The notes below the pieces were generated by a model. That model was not told the DNA's origin, did no database searches, and worked only from the letters and a program-made list of their open reading frames with translations. Source: CAWFKS01 sp963816435 (lineage in GTDB: Bacteria; Pseudomonadota; Alphaproteobacteria; Rhizobiales; Rhizobiaceae). Taken from it: a stretch of DNA of 64,000 bases. Made by a program: the position numbers and the translations under genes. How positions within the stretch are numbered: the stretch's first letter is position 1; the number at the start of each line of letters is the position of its first letter. The stretch lies in assembly GCA_963816435.1 (NCBI GenBank), contig CAWFKS010000006.1, positions 124,001 to 188,000 of the forward strand, read 5' to 3'. Positions 46,024 to 55,729 of the stretch are shown piece after piece.

Positions 46024-48084
46024 CTAGATGTCCAACTCCTGCGCGTCGGCGAATTCGGCGCGCTCCTGAATGAACCGGAACCGAGCTTCGGGCTTGGTCC
46101 CCATCAGCGCCTCGACCGTCGATTTGGTCGCCGCCTGCTCGTGCGAAATGTCGACCCGCAGAAGCGAACGCTTCTTGGGATCCATCGTCGTTTCCTTGAG
46201 CTGCGCGGCCATCATCTCGCCCAGCCCCTTGAAACGCCCGATCTCGACCTTGCCGCGGCCGGTGAATTCGCTGGCCAGCAGTTCGTCTTTGTGGGCGTCG
46301 TTACGCGCGTAGCGCACCTTGCCGCCCTGGCTGATGCGATAGAGCGGAGGCACGGCCAAGTAGAGGTGGCCGTTGGCGATGAGTTCGGGCATCTCGCGAT
46401 AGAAGAACGTGATAAGCAGCGATGCGATGTGGGCGCCGTCGACATCGGCGTCCGTCATGATGATCACGCGGTCGTAGCGCAGGTCCTGCTCGCGGTATTT
46501 GGACCGCGTTCCGCAGCCGAGGGCCTGAATTATGTCGGCGATCTGCTGGTTGGCCGTCAGCTTTTCGTGCCCCGCACTCGCGACGTTCAGGATCTTGCCG
46601 CGCAGCGGCAGCACCGCCTGGCGGGCACGGTCGCGCGCCTGCTTGGCCGAGCCGCCGGCCGAATCGCCCTCGACGATGAAGATCTCGGCACCGGCTGCCG
46701 CGCCTTGCGTGCAATCGGCGAGCTTGCCGGGCAGCCGCAGCTTGCGCACCGCGCTCTTTCGGCTGATTTCCTTTTCCTGGCGCCTGCGCAGCCGCTCGTC
46801 GGCGCGCGCGATCACCCAGTCGAGGAGCTTGTCGGCTTCCTGAGGGTTGTCGGTCAGCCAGTGGTCGAACTGGTCGCGCACCGCCGTCTCGACGATACGT
46901 TGTGCTTCAACCGTTGCCAGCCGGTCCTTGGTCTGTCCGACGAATTCGGGCTCGCGGATGAACACCGACAGCATGCCGGCGGCCGAGGTCATCACGTCCT
47001 CGCTGTTGACGTTTGCCGCGCGCTTGTTGCCGGTGAGCTCGGCATAGGCCTTGAGCCCTCGCGTCAGGACATTGCGGAAGCCGGTCTCGTGTGTGCCGCC
47101 TTCGCCGGTCGGCACGGTGTTGCAGTACGAGTTGAGGAAGCCGTCGCCGCCATACCAGGTGACGGCCCACTCGACGGAGCCATGGCCGCTCTGCTTCTCG
47201 CTCTTCCCGGCGAAGGCTTCGCGCGTCACCTGGAATTCACCGTCGAGCGAGGACGTCAGGAAGTCCTTCAGCCCGCCCGGGAAATGGAAGACCGCCTTTT
47301 CCGGCGTTTCGTCCTTCTCCTTCAGAAGCGACGGCGCACAGGACCAGCGAATCTCGACGCCGCCGAACAGGTAGGCCTTCGAGCGCGCCATGCGATAGAG
47401 CCGCACCGGCTCGAACTTCGCGCCCTTGCCGAAGATCTCGGGATCGGGGTGGAAGCGCGTGCGTGTGCCGCGCCGGTTGTGGACATCGCCGAGATCTTCG
47501 AGCGGCCCCAACGGCTTGCCGCGCACAAAGCGTTGGCGATAGAGCTTGCGGCCGCGTGCCACCTCAACCTCGAGGTCGTCTGACAGCGCATTGACCACCG
47601 ACACACCCACTCCGTGCAGGCCGCCGGAAGTCTCGTAGACCTTGGAATCGAACTTTCCGCCGGCGTGAAGGGTCGTCATGATGACCTCGAGCGCCGACTT
47701 GTCCTTGAACTTCGGATGTGGATCGACGGGAATGCCGCGACCGTTGTCGGTGACGGTCAGAAAGCCGTCGGCATCCAGCTCGACGTCGATGAACGTGGCG
47801 TGACCTGCCACCGCCTCGTCCATCGAGTTGTCGATGACTTCCGAGAACAGGTGATGCAGCGCCTTGTCATCGGTGCCGCCGATATACATGCCGGGGCGCC
47901 GCCGCACCGGCTCCAGCCCTTCCAGCACCTCGATGTCGGCGGCGCTGTAGGCCGTGCTCGCGTCCTTCGGCTCCAGCGCGCGACGTGTCGCGGCCGCCTT
48001 TTCGGGCGCGGCCGGCTGCGGCCGGGGAGGCTGAGGGGCAGGGGTGTCGAGACTGGCGAAGAGGTCGTCGTTACGATCGTCCAT
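46024..48084 (-). CDS. parE: DNA topoisomerase IV subunit B
   Basis: 686 residues, intact. ATPase subunit for decatenation of daughter chromosomes. GHKL ATP site: EVIDNSMDEAVAG, DNGRGIP, GGKFDSKVYETSGGLHGVG. The TOPRIM part has EIFIVEGDSAGGSAKQ and IIMTDADVDGAHI. The shorter length and the EGLEPVRRRPGMYIGG start fit ParE better than GyrB, which is typically about 800 residues. It is one of the longest unbroken genes in the window. Confidence 0.94.
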   Translation of the reverse strand: MDDRNDDLFASLDTPAPQPPRPQPAAPEKAAATRRALEPKDASTAYSAADIEVLEGLEPVRRRPGMYIGGTDDKALHHLFSEVIDNSMDEAVAGHATFIDVELDADGFLTVTDNGRGIPVDPHPKFKDKSALEVIMTTLHAGGKFDSKVYETSGGLHGVGVSVVNALSDDLEVEVARGRKLYRQRFVRGKPLGPLEDLGDVHNRRGTRTRFHPDPEIFGKGAKFEPVRLYRMARSKAYLFGGVEIRWSCAPSLLKEKDETPEKAVFHFPGGLKDFLTSSLDGEFQVTREAFAGKSEKQSGHGSVEWAVTWYGGDGFLNSYCNTVPTGEGGTHETGFRNVLTRGLKAYAELTGNKRAANVNSEDVMTSAAGMLSVFIREPEFVGQTKDRLATVEAQRIVETAVRDQFDHWLTDNPQEADKLLDWVIARADERLRRRQEKEISRKSAVRKLRLPGKLADCTQGAAAGAEIFIVEGDSAGGSAKQARDRARQAVLPLRGKILNVASAGHEKLTANQQIADIIQALGCGTRSKYREQDLRYDRVIIMTDADVDGAHIASLLITFFYREMPELIANGHLYLAVPPLYRISQGGKVRYARNDAHKDELLASEFTGRGKVEIGRFKGLGEMMAAQLKETTMDPKKRSLLRVDISHEQAATKSTVEALMGTKPEARFRFIQERAEFADAQELDI

Positions 48085-48224
48085 GCGGGCGGATTATCTC
48101 GTTTACGGAATTGGGCCGAATCACTAGCGATTCTGCCACGGCGTGCAGGCCGAGGCCACGTTTTGTTCTGCAGCCATCCTGTGGCGAAACTGCGCCGTCG
48201 GGTGCTCGCCGTGACTGGCTGGGC

Positions 48225-51028
48225 TCAGCTTGCCAGTGCCTCCATGGGCGGACACGCGCAGACCAGGTGGCGATCACCCGCGACGTTGTCGACCCGCGCG
48301 ACTGGCGGCCAGAATTTCGCTGCGGCATCCGCGTCGCCAGCCGGAAATGCAGCAATCATGCGCGAATAGGGGTGGCGTCCACTCCGCGGTCAGGGCTTCG
48401 TCGGCAGTGTGCGGCGCATTGACCAGCGGATTGTCGTCTGGCCGGCCATTCGCCCGATCGCGATCCTTTCGGCTTCGGCCGCTATCCCGATCATTGCCTC
48501 GCAGAACCGATCGAGCTCGCGCTTGGGTTCGGATTCGGTGGGCTCTACCATGAGCGTTCCGGCCACCGGCCACGACATGGTGGGTGCGTGGAAGCCGTAG
48601 TCGATCAGCCTCTTGGCGATGTCCTCGACCGTGACGCCAGCGCTCTCCTTGAGCACGCGGGTGTCGAGAATGCACTCATGTGCGACGCGGCCGTTGCGGC
48701 CGGAATAGAGCACGGGGTAGTGCGCCTTCAGCCGCTCGGCCAGATAGTTGGCCGACAGGATGGCGATCTCCGTCGCGCGCTTCAGGCCAGTTGCGCCCAT
48801 CATGCGGATATACATCCAGGTGATCGGCAGGATCGAGGCGCTGCCGAGCGGTGCGCCCGGCGACCGCGTGACCGGTGCCGGCCGCTGCACTGCCGGGCAG
48901 GAATGGCGCCAGATGTTCCTTGACCCCGATCGGTCCGACGCCGGGCCCGCCACCTCCATGTGGAATGCAGAAAGTCTTGTGCAGGTTCATGTGGCACACG
49001 TCGGCGCCGAGATCGCCCGGCCTTGCCAGCCCTACCAGGGCGTTGAGATTGGCCCCGTCGAGATAGACCTGCCCACCGTACTCGTGAACGAGCTTGCAGA
49101 TATCGCGCACGCCCTCCTCGAAAACGCCGTGGGTGGAGGGGTAGGTGATCATCAGCGCCGCCAGATGTTCGGCATTGGCCGAGGCCTTGTCGCGCAGATC
49201 GTCGACGTCGATGTCGCCGGCTTCCGTGCATTTGACCACCACGATCCGCATGCCGGCCATCGCGGCGCTTGCCGGGTTCGTGCCGTGCGCGGACGACGGG
49301 ATCAGGCAGACGTCGCGGCCTGTGTCGCCGCGCGAGCGGTGCCATGCGCGGATCGCCAGCAGGCCGGCATATTCGCCCTGGCTGCCGGCGTTCGGCTGCA
49401 GCGAAACCGCGTCGAAGCCAGTGATCTCGGCGAGCCACGCTTCGAGCTGATCTGCCATCGCCGTGATAGCCCGCGGTGTGCACAGCGGGCGCAAAGGGAT
49501 GCAGTTCGGCGACCTCCGGCCAACTCACAGGCATCATCTCGGCCGCCGCATTGAGCTTCATGGTGCACGAGCCGAGCGGGATCATTGCGCGGTCGAGCGC
49601 GAGATCCCTGTCGGCGAGGCGGCGCAGGAAGCGCATCATCTCGGTCTCCGACCGGTTCTCGTGGAACACCGGCTGTGTCATGAACCCTTCGGAAGGCCTC
49701 CGACCGGGCAGGCGGCTCGGTGCATCGGCTGAAAGCGAAGCGCCAAACAGCGAGGCCAGGGCCGCGAGGTCTTCTTCCGTGGAGGTTTCGTCGAAGGTGA
49801 CGCCGACGCGGTCCCCGTCGATCATGCGCAGGAGGCGACCGCCGTCTTCGGCCGCTTTAACGATCCGATCGACGTCCCCGGTCGCCTCGACGGTTACCGT
49901 GTCGAAGAACCGGTCGCCGGAAATTGCGTTGCCTGAGCCGCGAAGCGCATCCGCGAAACGGCTCGCCAGGCGATGCACCCTCTCGGCAATCGACTGAAGT
50001 CCGTCCGGGCCATGCCAGATGGAATAGGCGGCGGCCATGTTGGCCAGCAGCGCCTGCGCGGTGCAGATGTTGGAGGTCGCCTTATCGCGCCGTATGTGTT
50101 GCTCGCGGGTTTGCAGCGCCAACCTGAATGCCGGCCGGCCGCGCGCGTCGGTCGACTGGCCCACGATGCGCCCGGGCATCAGCCGCATCAGCCTTTCCGA
50201 AACCGCGCAGTAGGCCGCGTGTGGGCCACCAAAGCCCATCGGCACGCCAAAACGCTGCATCGAACCGACGGCGATGTCGGCTCCAAGGCTGGCCGGAGTA
50301 GCTGTAATGGCGAGCGCCAGTGGATCTGCAACAAACACGACGAGCGCGCCGTGCTCCTTCGCCTTCGCGATAGCTCCCGCATGATCGCGATAGACGCCGA
50401 ACGTGTCAGGCCAGGGGACGACGAGGGCTGCCGTCTCTTCGTCCGCTTCGCCTTCCTCGATTATCATGCCGATCGGCTCTGCGCGGGTCTGCACCACGTC
50501 AAGCACCTGCGGGTGCAACGTTCCCGCAAGCGCAATCCGGTCGCGCGTGTCGCGGTGATGGCGATGGGCGATGGCGATTGCCTCGGCAACAGCCGTGGCC
50601 TCGTCGAGCAGCGAAGCCGATGCGATCGGAAGCCCCGTCAGCTCCGCCACCAGCGTCTGGAAATGAAACAGCATCTCCAGCCGGCCCTGGCTGATCTCCG
50701 ACTGGTAAGGCGTGTAGGCGGTGTACCAGGCCGGGTTCTCGAAGAGATTGCGCTGGATGACCGGCGGCACGTGGCAGCCATGGTAGCCGGCGCCGATGAA
50801 GCTCTTTTTCACCTCGTTGCGTCCCATCAACGCCTGAAGTTCTGCAAGTGCCTCCGCTTCGCTCGCTGCTGCCGGCAGGTCGAGCTCGCGATCGAGCCGG
50901 ATCGACTTCGGGACGGCCTGCGAAATCAGCGTGTCCACTGAGGTCACGCCGAGGGTTGCAAGCATGGCCCGGATGTCCTTCGGGCCCGGCCCGATATGCC
51001 GGTCGGCGAAGCTGAGAGCGCCGGTCAT
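48225..51028 (-). CDS. gcvP: glycine dehydrogenase (P protein) of the cleavage system, multiply frameshifted
   Basis: PLP enzyme that decarboxylates glycine and passes the aminomethyl group to GcvH. From the ATG at 51028 the N-terminal half is intact (FADRHIGPGPKDIRAML; MGFGGPHAAYCAVSE). Frame changes occur near 49490, 48880, 48420 and 48330. Conserved sequence persists through all of them: PNAGSQGEYAGLLAI, the PLP-lysine loop NLHKTFCIPHGGGGPG, GSASILPITWMYIRMMG, NAPHTADEALTAEW, and the C-terminal KFWPPVARVDNVAGDRHLV that ends at 48225. About 935 residues when joined, the full length for a single-chain P protein. It is the last gene of the riboswitch-controlled operon gcvT-gcvH-gcvP. Confidence 0.94.
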
Positions 51029-51029
51029 C

Positions 51030-51404
51030 TCAGGCTTCTCCTATCATCGCGGTATAGGCGGCTTCGTCCATCAGGCCTTCGACCTGCTTGGCATTCGATA
51101 GAGCCATTTTCCAAAGCCAGCCTTCGTTTGTCGCGGACTTGTTGACGATGTCGGGAGCGGTTTCCAGGGCACTGTTGACCTCCGTCACCTCGCCGTCAGC
51201 CGGCGCGTAGACGTCCGAGGCGGCCTTGACCGACTCGACCACGACGGCCGCTTCTCCCTTGGCCAGCTTGCGGCCAACATCCGGCAACTCGACGAATACG
51301 AGGTCGCCGAGCTGTTCCTGGGCGTGATCGGTGATGCCGATGGTGGCGACACCTTCGTCGACACGCACCCACTCGTGATCCTCGGTGAAGTAAGTCTTGG
51401 CCAT
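51030..51404 (-). CDS. gcvH: glycine cleavage system H protein
   Basis: 124 residues from ATG 51404; upstream ATGs at 51410 and 51413 are in frame, and the latter overlaps the gcvT stop as ATGA, so coupling is likely. H protein shuttles aminomethyl groups on lipoate; the lipoyl Lys lies in VVVESVKAASDVYAPADG. EDHEWVRVDEGVATIGITD and the NEGWLWKM end are family hallmarks. One base separates its stop from the gcvP start. Confidence 0.96.
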   Translation of the reverse strand: MAKTYFTEDHEWVRVDEGVATIGITDHAQEQLGDLVFVELPDVGRKLAKGEAAVVVESVKAASDVYAPADGEVTEVNSALETAPDIVNKSATNEGWLWKMALSNAKQVEGLMDEAAYTAMIGEA

Positions 51405-51409
51405 TCGCA

Positions 51410-52529
51410 TCATCCTTTGCGGTAGCGGTGCGGCATGAAGGGGAGGCGGTGAACGGCGATCGGCAGGCGGTTGCCGCGCACCTCTGCAAGAAGCGGCGTT
51501 CCAGGCTCGGCGAGGGAGTTCGCGACGTAGCCCATTGCGACTGGATGCCCGACGGATGGGCCGAAGCCACCGGATGTCACGCGGCCGGCCGGCGCGCCGT
51601 CCCCATCGAAAAGCAAAGTCCCGGCTCGAACCGGCTGACGCCCCTCGGCCTTCAGTCCGACGCGCCTCTCGGTGGTACCGAGGCTGACGATCTCCGCGAA
51701 TGCCTTCGAGCCGAGATAAGGGCCGCCACTGCGAAGCGACTTCGGCATCGCCCAGACGAGCCCGGCAGTCGCCGGATCGGTGGCTGGATCGATGTCCTGG
51801 CCGTGGAGACAAAGTCCGGCTTCCAGCCGCAGGCTGTCGCGCGCGGCCAGACCGATCCACATGACGCGATCGTCGGCCAGAAGGGTTTGGGCCAGCTCCC
51901 GCGCATCGTTGGTCGGGAGCGCGATCTCGAAACCGTCTTCGCCAGTGTAGCCCGAACGGCTGGCGAACCAGTCCTTCTTCGGTTGGCGCGCTTGCATGAA
52001 GGTCAGATCGGAAAGATCGACGCCGGCGTTCGCCAGCACCGCTTCTGCGTCCGGACCTTGCAATGCCAGAAACACCCTGTCGAGCGGGTCGAGCGATACG
52101 TCCAGGCCGTTTGCGACTTCCCGCAGATGGGCTTCATCGACGGCCGCATTCCCCGCGTTCGCAACGACCACGAAGCTGTTGCGTCCGATCCTGGTGACGA
52201 TCAGATCGTCGATGATGCCGGCCGCTTCGTTGAGCAGGAAGGTGTATTTCGCCTGGCCGAGTTCGATTTCCATCGGGCTCGATAGGGCAGGCGCGCGACA
52301 GCAGCGCCTCGGCTCCCGGTCCGTCGACGGCGAACAGACGCATGTGCGAGATGTCGAACAGCCCCGCCTTTTCGCGCGTGTGAAGATGTTCCTTCATCAC
52401 GCCGGCAGGGTAGGTGATCGGCATCGACCAGCCGGCAAAGCCGCCGAAGCGCGCGCCGGCATTCTCGTGCAGGTCGTGAAGCGGAAGTGGCTTGAGCGTC
52501 TGTTCTCTGGTTTGGCCCGGCTCGCTCAT
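51410..52529 (-). CDS. gcvT: aminomethyltransferase (T protein), frameshifted
   Basis: Transfers the methylene group to tetrahydrofolate and releases ammonia. The ATG at 52529 has GAGGATGA upstream. The N-terminal part (PLHDLHENAGARFGGFAGW; GLFDISHMRLFAVDG) is in one frame. The frame changes near 52275 and the rest continues from EIELGQAKYTFLLNEAAGI to PFMPHRYRKG at 51410. GYTGEDGFEIALP and RDSLRLEAGLCLHGQDID are intact. About 373 residues. It is first in the operon and follows a tandem glycine riboswitch. Confidence 0.95.
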
Positions 52530-52551
52530 TCATCCTCACAGAGTCGCACAC

Positions 52552-52568
52552 ACGGCCGAAGCGGCCGT
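52552..52568 (-). other. hairpin between the glycine riboswitch and gcvT
   Basis: ACGGCCG and CGGCCGT (52552-52558, 52562-52568) pair perfectly around a three-base loop. On the gcvT strand no T run follows; the T run is on the opposite strand. It may be part of the expression platform that opens or masks the start region of gcvT. Its role is uncertain. Confidence 0.4.
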
Positions 52569-52574
52569 TTTCGT

Positions 52575-52757
52575 GCCCCTCTGTCGGAAGCCTGAGAGAC
52601 TCGCGCTGCCGGAACCCTGTCGGCGGCGCTTACACCTTCGGCGCGGGGAAATCCCCGACTTTCCAGAGTGTCTCAACCCGTCTGCGGTTCTTTTGCCTGA
52701 GAGATTTCGGGCGATTTCCCCTTCGGCGGCAGCCGTAACTGCTCTCTCCCGCAGACA
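52575..52757 (-). ncRNA. tandem glycine riboswitch (two aptamers) upstream of gcvT
   Basis: On the minus strand the 5' aptamer runs from about 52757 to 52684 with GCGGGAGAGAGC, GCCGAAGGGG and CTCTCAGGC. The second runs from about 52670 to 52575 with GCGCCGAAGGTG and again CTCTCAGGC. These repeated elements are the conserved core of glycine aptamers, and the double arrangement is the standard cooperative form. Glycine binding typically turns the gcv operon on. The gene order riboswitch-gcvT-gcvH-gcvP agrees. Confidence 0.93.
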
Positions 52758-52848
52758 GACAGGGCATGCGCCCTTGACAATTCGACCCTACTTCAGGTTC
52801 GAGCGAATGTCACCCGTGGCCGAAGCAGGAACGCACAGCTTTGGGACG

Positions 52849-53235
52849 TCACTCCTGCGCGGCGGCAAGGCGTCCGAGATCGTGCTCGATCTGGCCGATG
52901 ATCTCCGCCGTCTCCTCGTGCAGCCGCTTGAGCCGCTCGAGCTGCAGGGCGACGCTCTGCGCGATCTCGGCACCGCGGTCCTCCGCCGGGGACGTGCCGA
53001 CGCCGTGCAGCAGCCAGGACAGGCTGACATTCAGCACGCCGGCCAGCATGGAAAGCCGGTTGGCGCGGGGCTGGGAGCGATCGCTCTCCCATGCATGGAT
53101 GGTCGAAGACTGAACGCCGAGGCGACGAGCGAGCTGGGCTGCCGTCAGCCCCGCGGCGTCGCGGGCCCGCGAAAGGCGGCCGCCGATCGTGTCGGTGTCG
53201 GGCGTTTCGGAATAGATGTGCGCGGCGTCTGGCAC
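52849..53235 (-). CDS. XRE-family helix-turn-helix regulator
   Basis: 128 residues from a GTG at 53235 with a G-rich Shine-Dalgarno before it; the open frame extends to 53430 without similarity. The HTH lies around residues 17-75: LSRARDAAGLTAAQLARRLG, then SSTIHAWESDRSQP, and LSMLAGVLNVSLSWLL. A C-terminal helical stretch follows (QLERLKRLHEETAEIIGQI), perhaps for dimerisation. It sits between the gcv riboswitch and the molybdoprotein genes, but no target site can be shown. Confidence 0.82.
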   Translation of the reverse strand: MPDAAHIYSETPDTDTIGGRLSRARDAAGLTAAQLARRLGVQSSTIHAWESDRSQPRANRLSMLAGVLNVSLSWLLHGVGTSPAEDRGAEIAQSVALQLERLKRLHEETAEIIGQIEHDLGRLAAAQE

Positions 53236-53426
53236 CGTGGAATCCCCCCGGAAATCGTGGCTTGTTTCGCCGCCGTCGGCGGCATGGAAGTCGCCGATAC
53301 CATGGCCCAGATAGCCGTCAGAGGCAACCCGGACCGTTGCCGCCGTGCCACAGTGGGGCGCGACAAGGTGCCGTCGCGTGGGCAGTTGCCGATCAATTCT
53401 GCGGCCCCGCGGAAGAGCGCGGCGCC

Positions 53427-54204
53427 TCAAATTCCCGCGTACCAGTCGTAGCCGCGATCCGGCCAGTAGCCACCCTTGCCGTCGCCGAACGGTCCGAGCG
53501 AGCTGGCGAAACTGATGCTCTTGACGTATTTCGCCATCTTGTAGCCGAGCTGCCGCTCGACCCGCAGCCTGACCGGCGCTCCGTTGGAGATCGGCAGCGG
53601 CCGGTCGTTCATGTCGTAGGCGAGAATCGTTTGCGGATGCCAGGCGTCCACCATGTCGATGGACTCGTAGTATTTGGACAGGCCCAGCGTGTCGAAGCAG
53701 TGGAACACGACGAATTTCGCCTCAGGCTTCGGCTTCACGCGCTCGAGGACTTCGCTGAAGCGCGCACCCTTCCACTTGGCGATGCAACTCCAGCCTTCGA
53801 CGCAGTCGTGCCGCGTGATCTGCGTGCGCGACGGCAATCCTCTCAGATCGTCGAGCGACAGCGAAAGCGAATTTTCCACCAGACCGCCGATTTCGAGCCG
53901 GTAGTTGGCGAAATTGCCTGGCCGCCTGGGCCTGGTAGTCGCGGTCCCGCGGCATCGTCGAGCCGTTGGCTCGCATCGGCTGGCGAATGTCCGCCTCGGA
54001 GAATTCCTGCGCGAGGGCCTCGCGCCCGAGCACGAGTCGCTGGGCGGCCAATGTCAGGTCGTTGGCCTGCTCGGCGAAGTTCCGCACCGCATTGTCCCGA
54101 TCGGTGAGGAAATCGAAGGCGTCGCAACCGGACAGCAGCAACGTCGATCCAGCGGCCGCACCGCCGCGCAGCAGGCTGCGGCGCGTGATGATGGACTTCT
54201 TCAT
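53427..54204 (-). CDS. Tat-exported molybdopterin oxidoreductase lipoprotein (sulfite oxidase/MsrP-like), frameshifted
   Basis: From ATG 54204: a twin-arginine signal (TRRSLLRGG) joined to a lipobox-like LLLSGC. The protein runs as SEADIRQPMRANG until about 53905, where the frame changes to NYRLEIGGLVENSLS. The molybdenum-ligand Cys is in TRHDCVEGWSCIAKWKG. HPQTILAYDMNDRPLPI and RVERQLGYKMAKYVKSI complete the sulfite-oxidase-type fold. Its size, about 255 residues, is near MsrP/YedY. It overlaps the cytochrome b gene by four bases, the expected partner for electron supply. Confidence 0.82.
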
Positions 54205-55058
54205 TGCTCGTCTCCTCGCGGCAGGTCGGTTCGGTACCAGCCGGTGATCATCGATCGCAGTTCGTTGATGGGGCCGGCGAGCAGCACCATCAGAATGTGG
54301 ACGACGAAGAACAGGACCAGCAGCGCCATCACCGCGAAGTGGATGGTCCGCGCTGTCTGTCGGCCTCCGAGCACATCCGGCAACCAGGGCAGGGCGGCGT
54401 CCAGCCCCGGCGACATCGCCATTCCGGTAAGGAACATCAACGGCAGCAGGATGAACAACACGCCGAAATAGCTGAATTTCTGAAGGACGTTGTAGCTTCT
54501 GCCATGATGGAAACGCAGCCGCAGATGATCCCTGACATCGCTGCCGAACCGTCGGAAATCGCGGCCGCGCGGCACCAGGTCCCGGCCGATATGGCCGTTC
54601 ACCAGGCTCGCTATGAGCCAAATGACGAGCGTGAAGAACAACACCCAGGCGAACAGGAAGTGCACGACGCGTCCCGTGGCAAGATCGCGGCTGGAGGGGA
54701 TCGTCGCCCAGGCCGGAAACGCACGCGACTGAAGATGCTGCGCATCCGGCCCGCTCAGGCCGAGCGTGCCCGTCGTGTCAAAGCGCTTTCCGAATATCTG
54801 TGTGTAGCCCACCGGGCCGTTGTCTGTGTTTTCCGCGCCTATGCGCAGGATCTCGTTGTCGAAGCCGAAACCGGACTGATCGCCGATGTAGAGCGCCGGA
54901 TGGGCCATGAATATCTGCAAACCCGTCAGCAGCATGAAGAACAGCGTGAGCGCCCAGACCCAGTGGGTCAGCCGGGTCCAGACAGACTGCCTGTAGACAA
55001 GTGGTCGCTCCGAGGCCGGATGCGTGGCATCAACGCTGCTTGCTTCGGCGGACGACAT
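54201..55058 (-). CDS. cytochrome b/b561-type membrane subunit
   Basis: About 285 residues from the ATG at 55058 (an ATG 14 codons upstream is possible). Heme-b membrane protein with four hydrophobic segments; histidines in RLTHWVWALTLFFMLLTG, RVVHFLFAWVLFF, and IHFAVMALLVLFFVVHI are heme-ligand candidates. It feeds electrons from quinol to the molybdoprotein encoded downstream, with which it overlaps (ATGA). This is larger than and different from the MsrQ partner of MsrP, so the pair may not be a true MsrPQ. Confidence 0.82.
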   Translation of the reverse strand: MSSAEASSVDATHPASERPLVYRQSVWTRLTHWVWALTLFFMLLTGLQIFMAHPALYIGDQSGFGFDNEILRIGAENTDNGPVGYTQIFGKRFDTTGTLGLSGPDAQHLQSRAFPAWATIPSSRDLATGRVVHFLFAWVLFFTLVIWLIASLVNGHIGRDLVPRGRDFRRFGSDVRDHLRLRFHHGRSYNVLQKFSYFGVLFILLPLMFLTGMAMSPGLDAALPWLPDVLGGRQTARTIHFAVMALLVLFFVVHILMVLLAGPINELRSMITGWYRTDLPRGDEQ

Positions 55059-55224
55059 GGCGGGCTCCTGTTTGCTGCAGCTTACTACGACAGAAGCCAC
55101 GCCATTCGAATGGGCTGAGTTTCACATTTCGGGTCACAGTGCGGTGAGGCGCGGCGTGATCCGGCGTCGCAGCGCCGTGCCGCGGCCGACGTGATGGGAT
55201 AGCAGCGAAGCGTTCCCGTCTGAT

Positions 55225-55629
55225 CTACTGTCTGGTCCAGGTCTCCTGCGCCACCGTTTCGTTGCCACCATAGGTCCATACGCCGGCCCAACTGCCGTCC
55301 GGCTGCTCGAAGAACATGGCGATGCCGAAGCTGTTGTCCTCGGAAACATAGCCGACGGCGAGCGCCTGATCGTCGTCGCTGGCCGCGCCCATCTGGAAAC
55401 GGTTGCCGACGAACTTGGCGCCGAGCCCGGTGCCGATCGATTCGGTTCCGTCGATATCCCAGACCACGGTGTAGGTCTGGCCCTTCCGAACGACATGCAC
55501 CTCTCCGGAATAGCTGTCGCCGGTGTCGGGATTTACGCCCTGCACGTCATAGCTGCCTGTCGGGTCGGCATAGGCCACGGCAGGAGCGGCGAGGATCGCC
55601 GCCGCCAGCAGAACTGACTTGAGCTTCAT
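55225..55629 (-). CDS. small secreted protein of unknown function
   Basis: 134 residues from ATG 55629. Signal peptide VLLAAAILAAPAVAYA, then a predicted beta-rich domain with many Gly and aromatic residues (GSYDVQGVNPDTGDSYSGE; TYTVVWDIDGTESIGTGLG; GIAMFFEQPDGSWAG). It resembles small secreted fiber/lipocalin-like proteins of rhizobia, but I assign no family. It lies upstream of, and on the same strand as, the cytochrome b gene, about 165 bases apart. Confidence 0.75.
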   Translation of the reverse strand: MKLKSVLLAAAILAAPAVAYADPTGSYDVQGVNPDTGDSYSGEVHVVRKGQTYTVVWDIDGTESIGTGLGAKFVGNRFQMGAASDDDQALAVGYVSEDNSFGIAMFFEQPDGSWAGVWTYGGNETVAQETWTRQ

Positions 55630-55729
55630 TGGAGTTTTTCCCAGCGCAAGATTGCGCGGAGGCCAAGATATCACCGGTCGTCGACCGATTCAGCCGCGGG
55701 ACAAACTCCCGATCACCTTTTTCTGTGGG

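Noticed and set aside
52552..52568. Hairpin called as an intrinsic terminator of the glycine riboswitch.
   Set aside because: The T run follows the hairpin only on the opposite strand, so it does not act as a simple terminator for gcvT.
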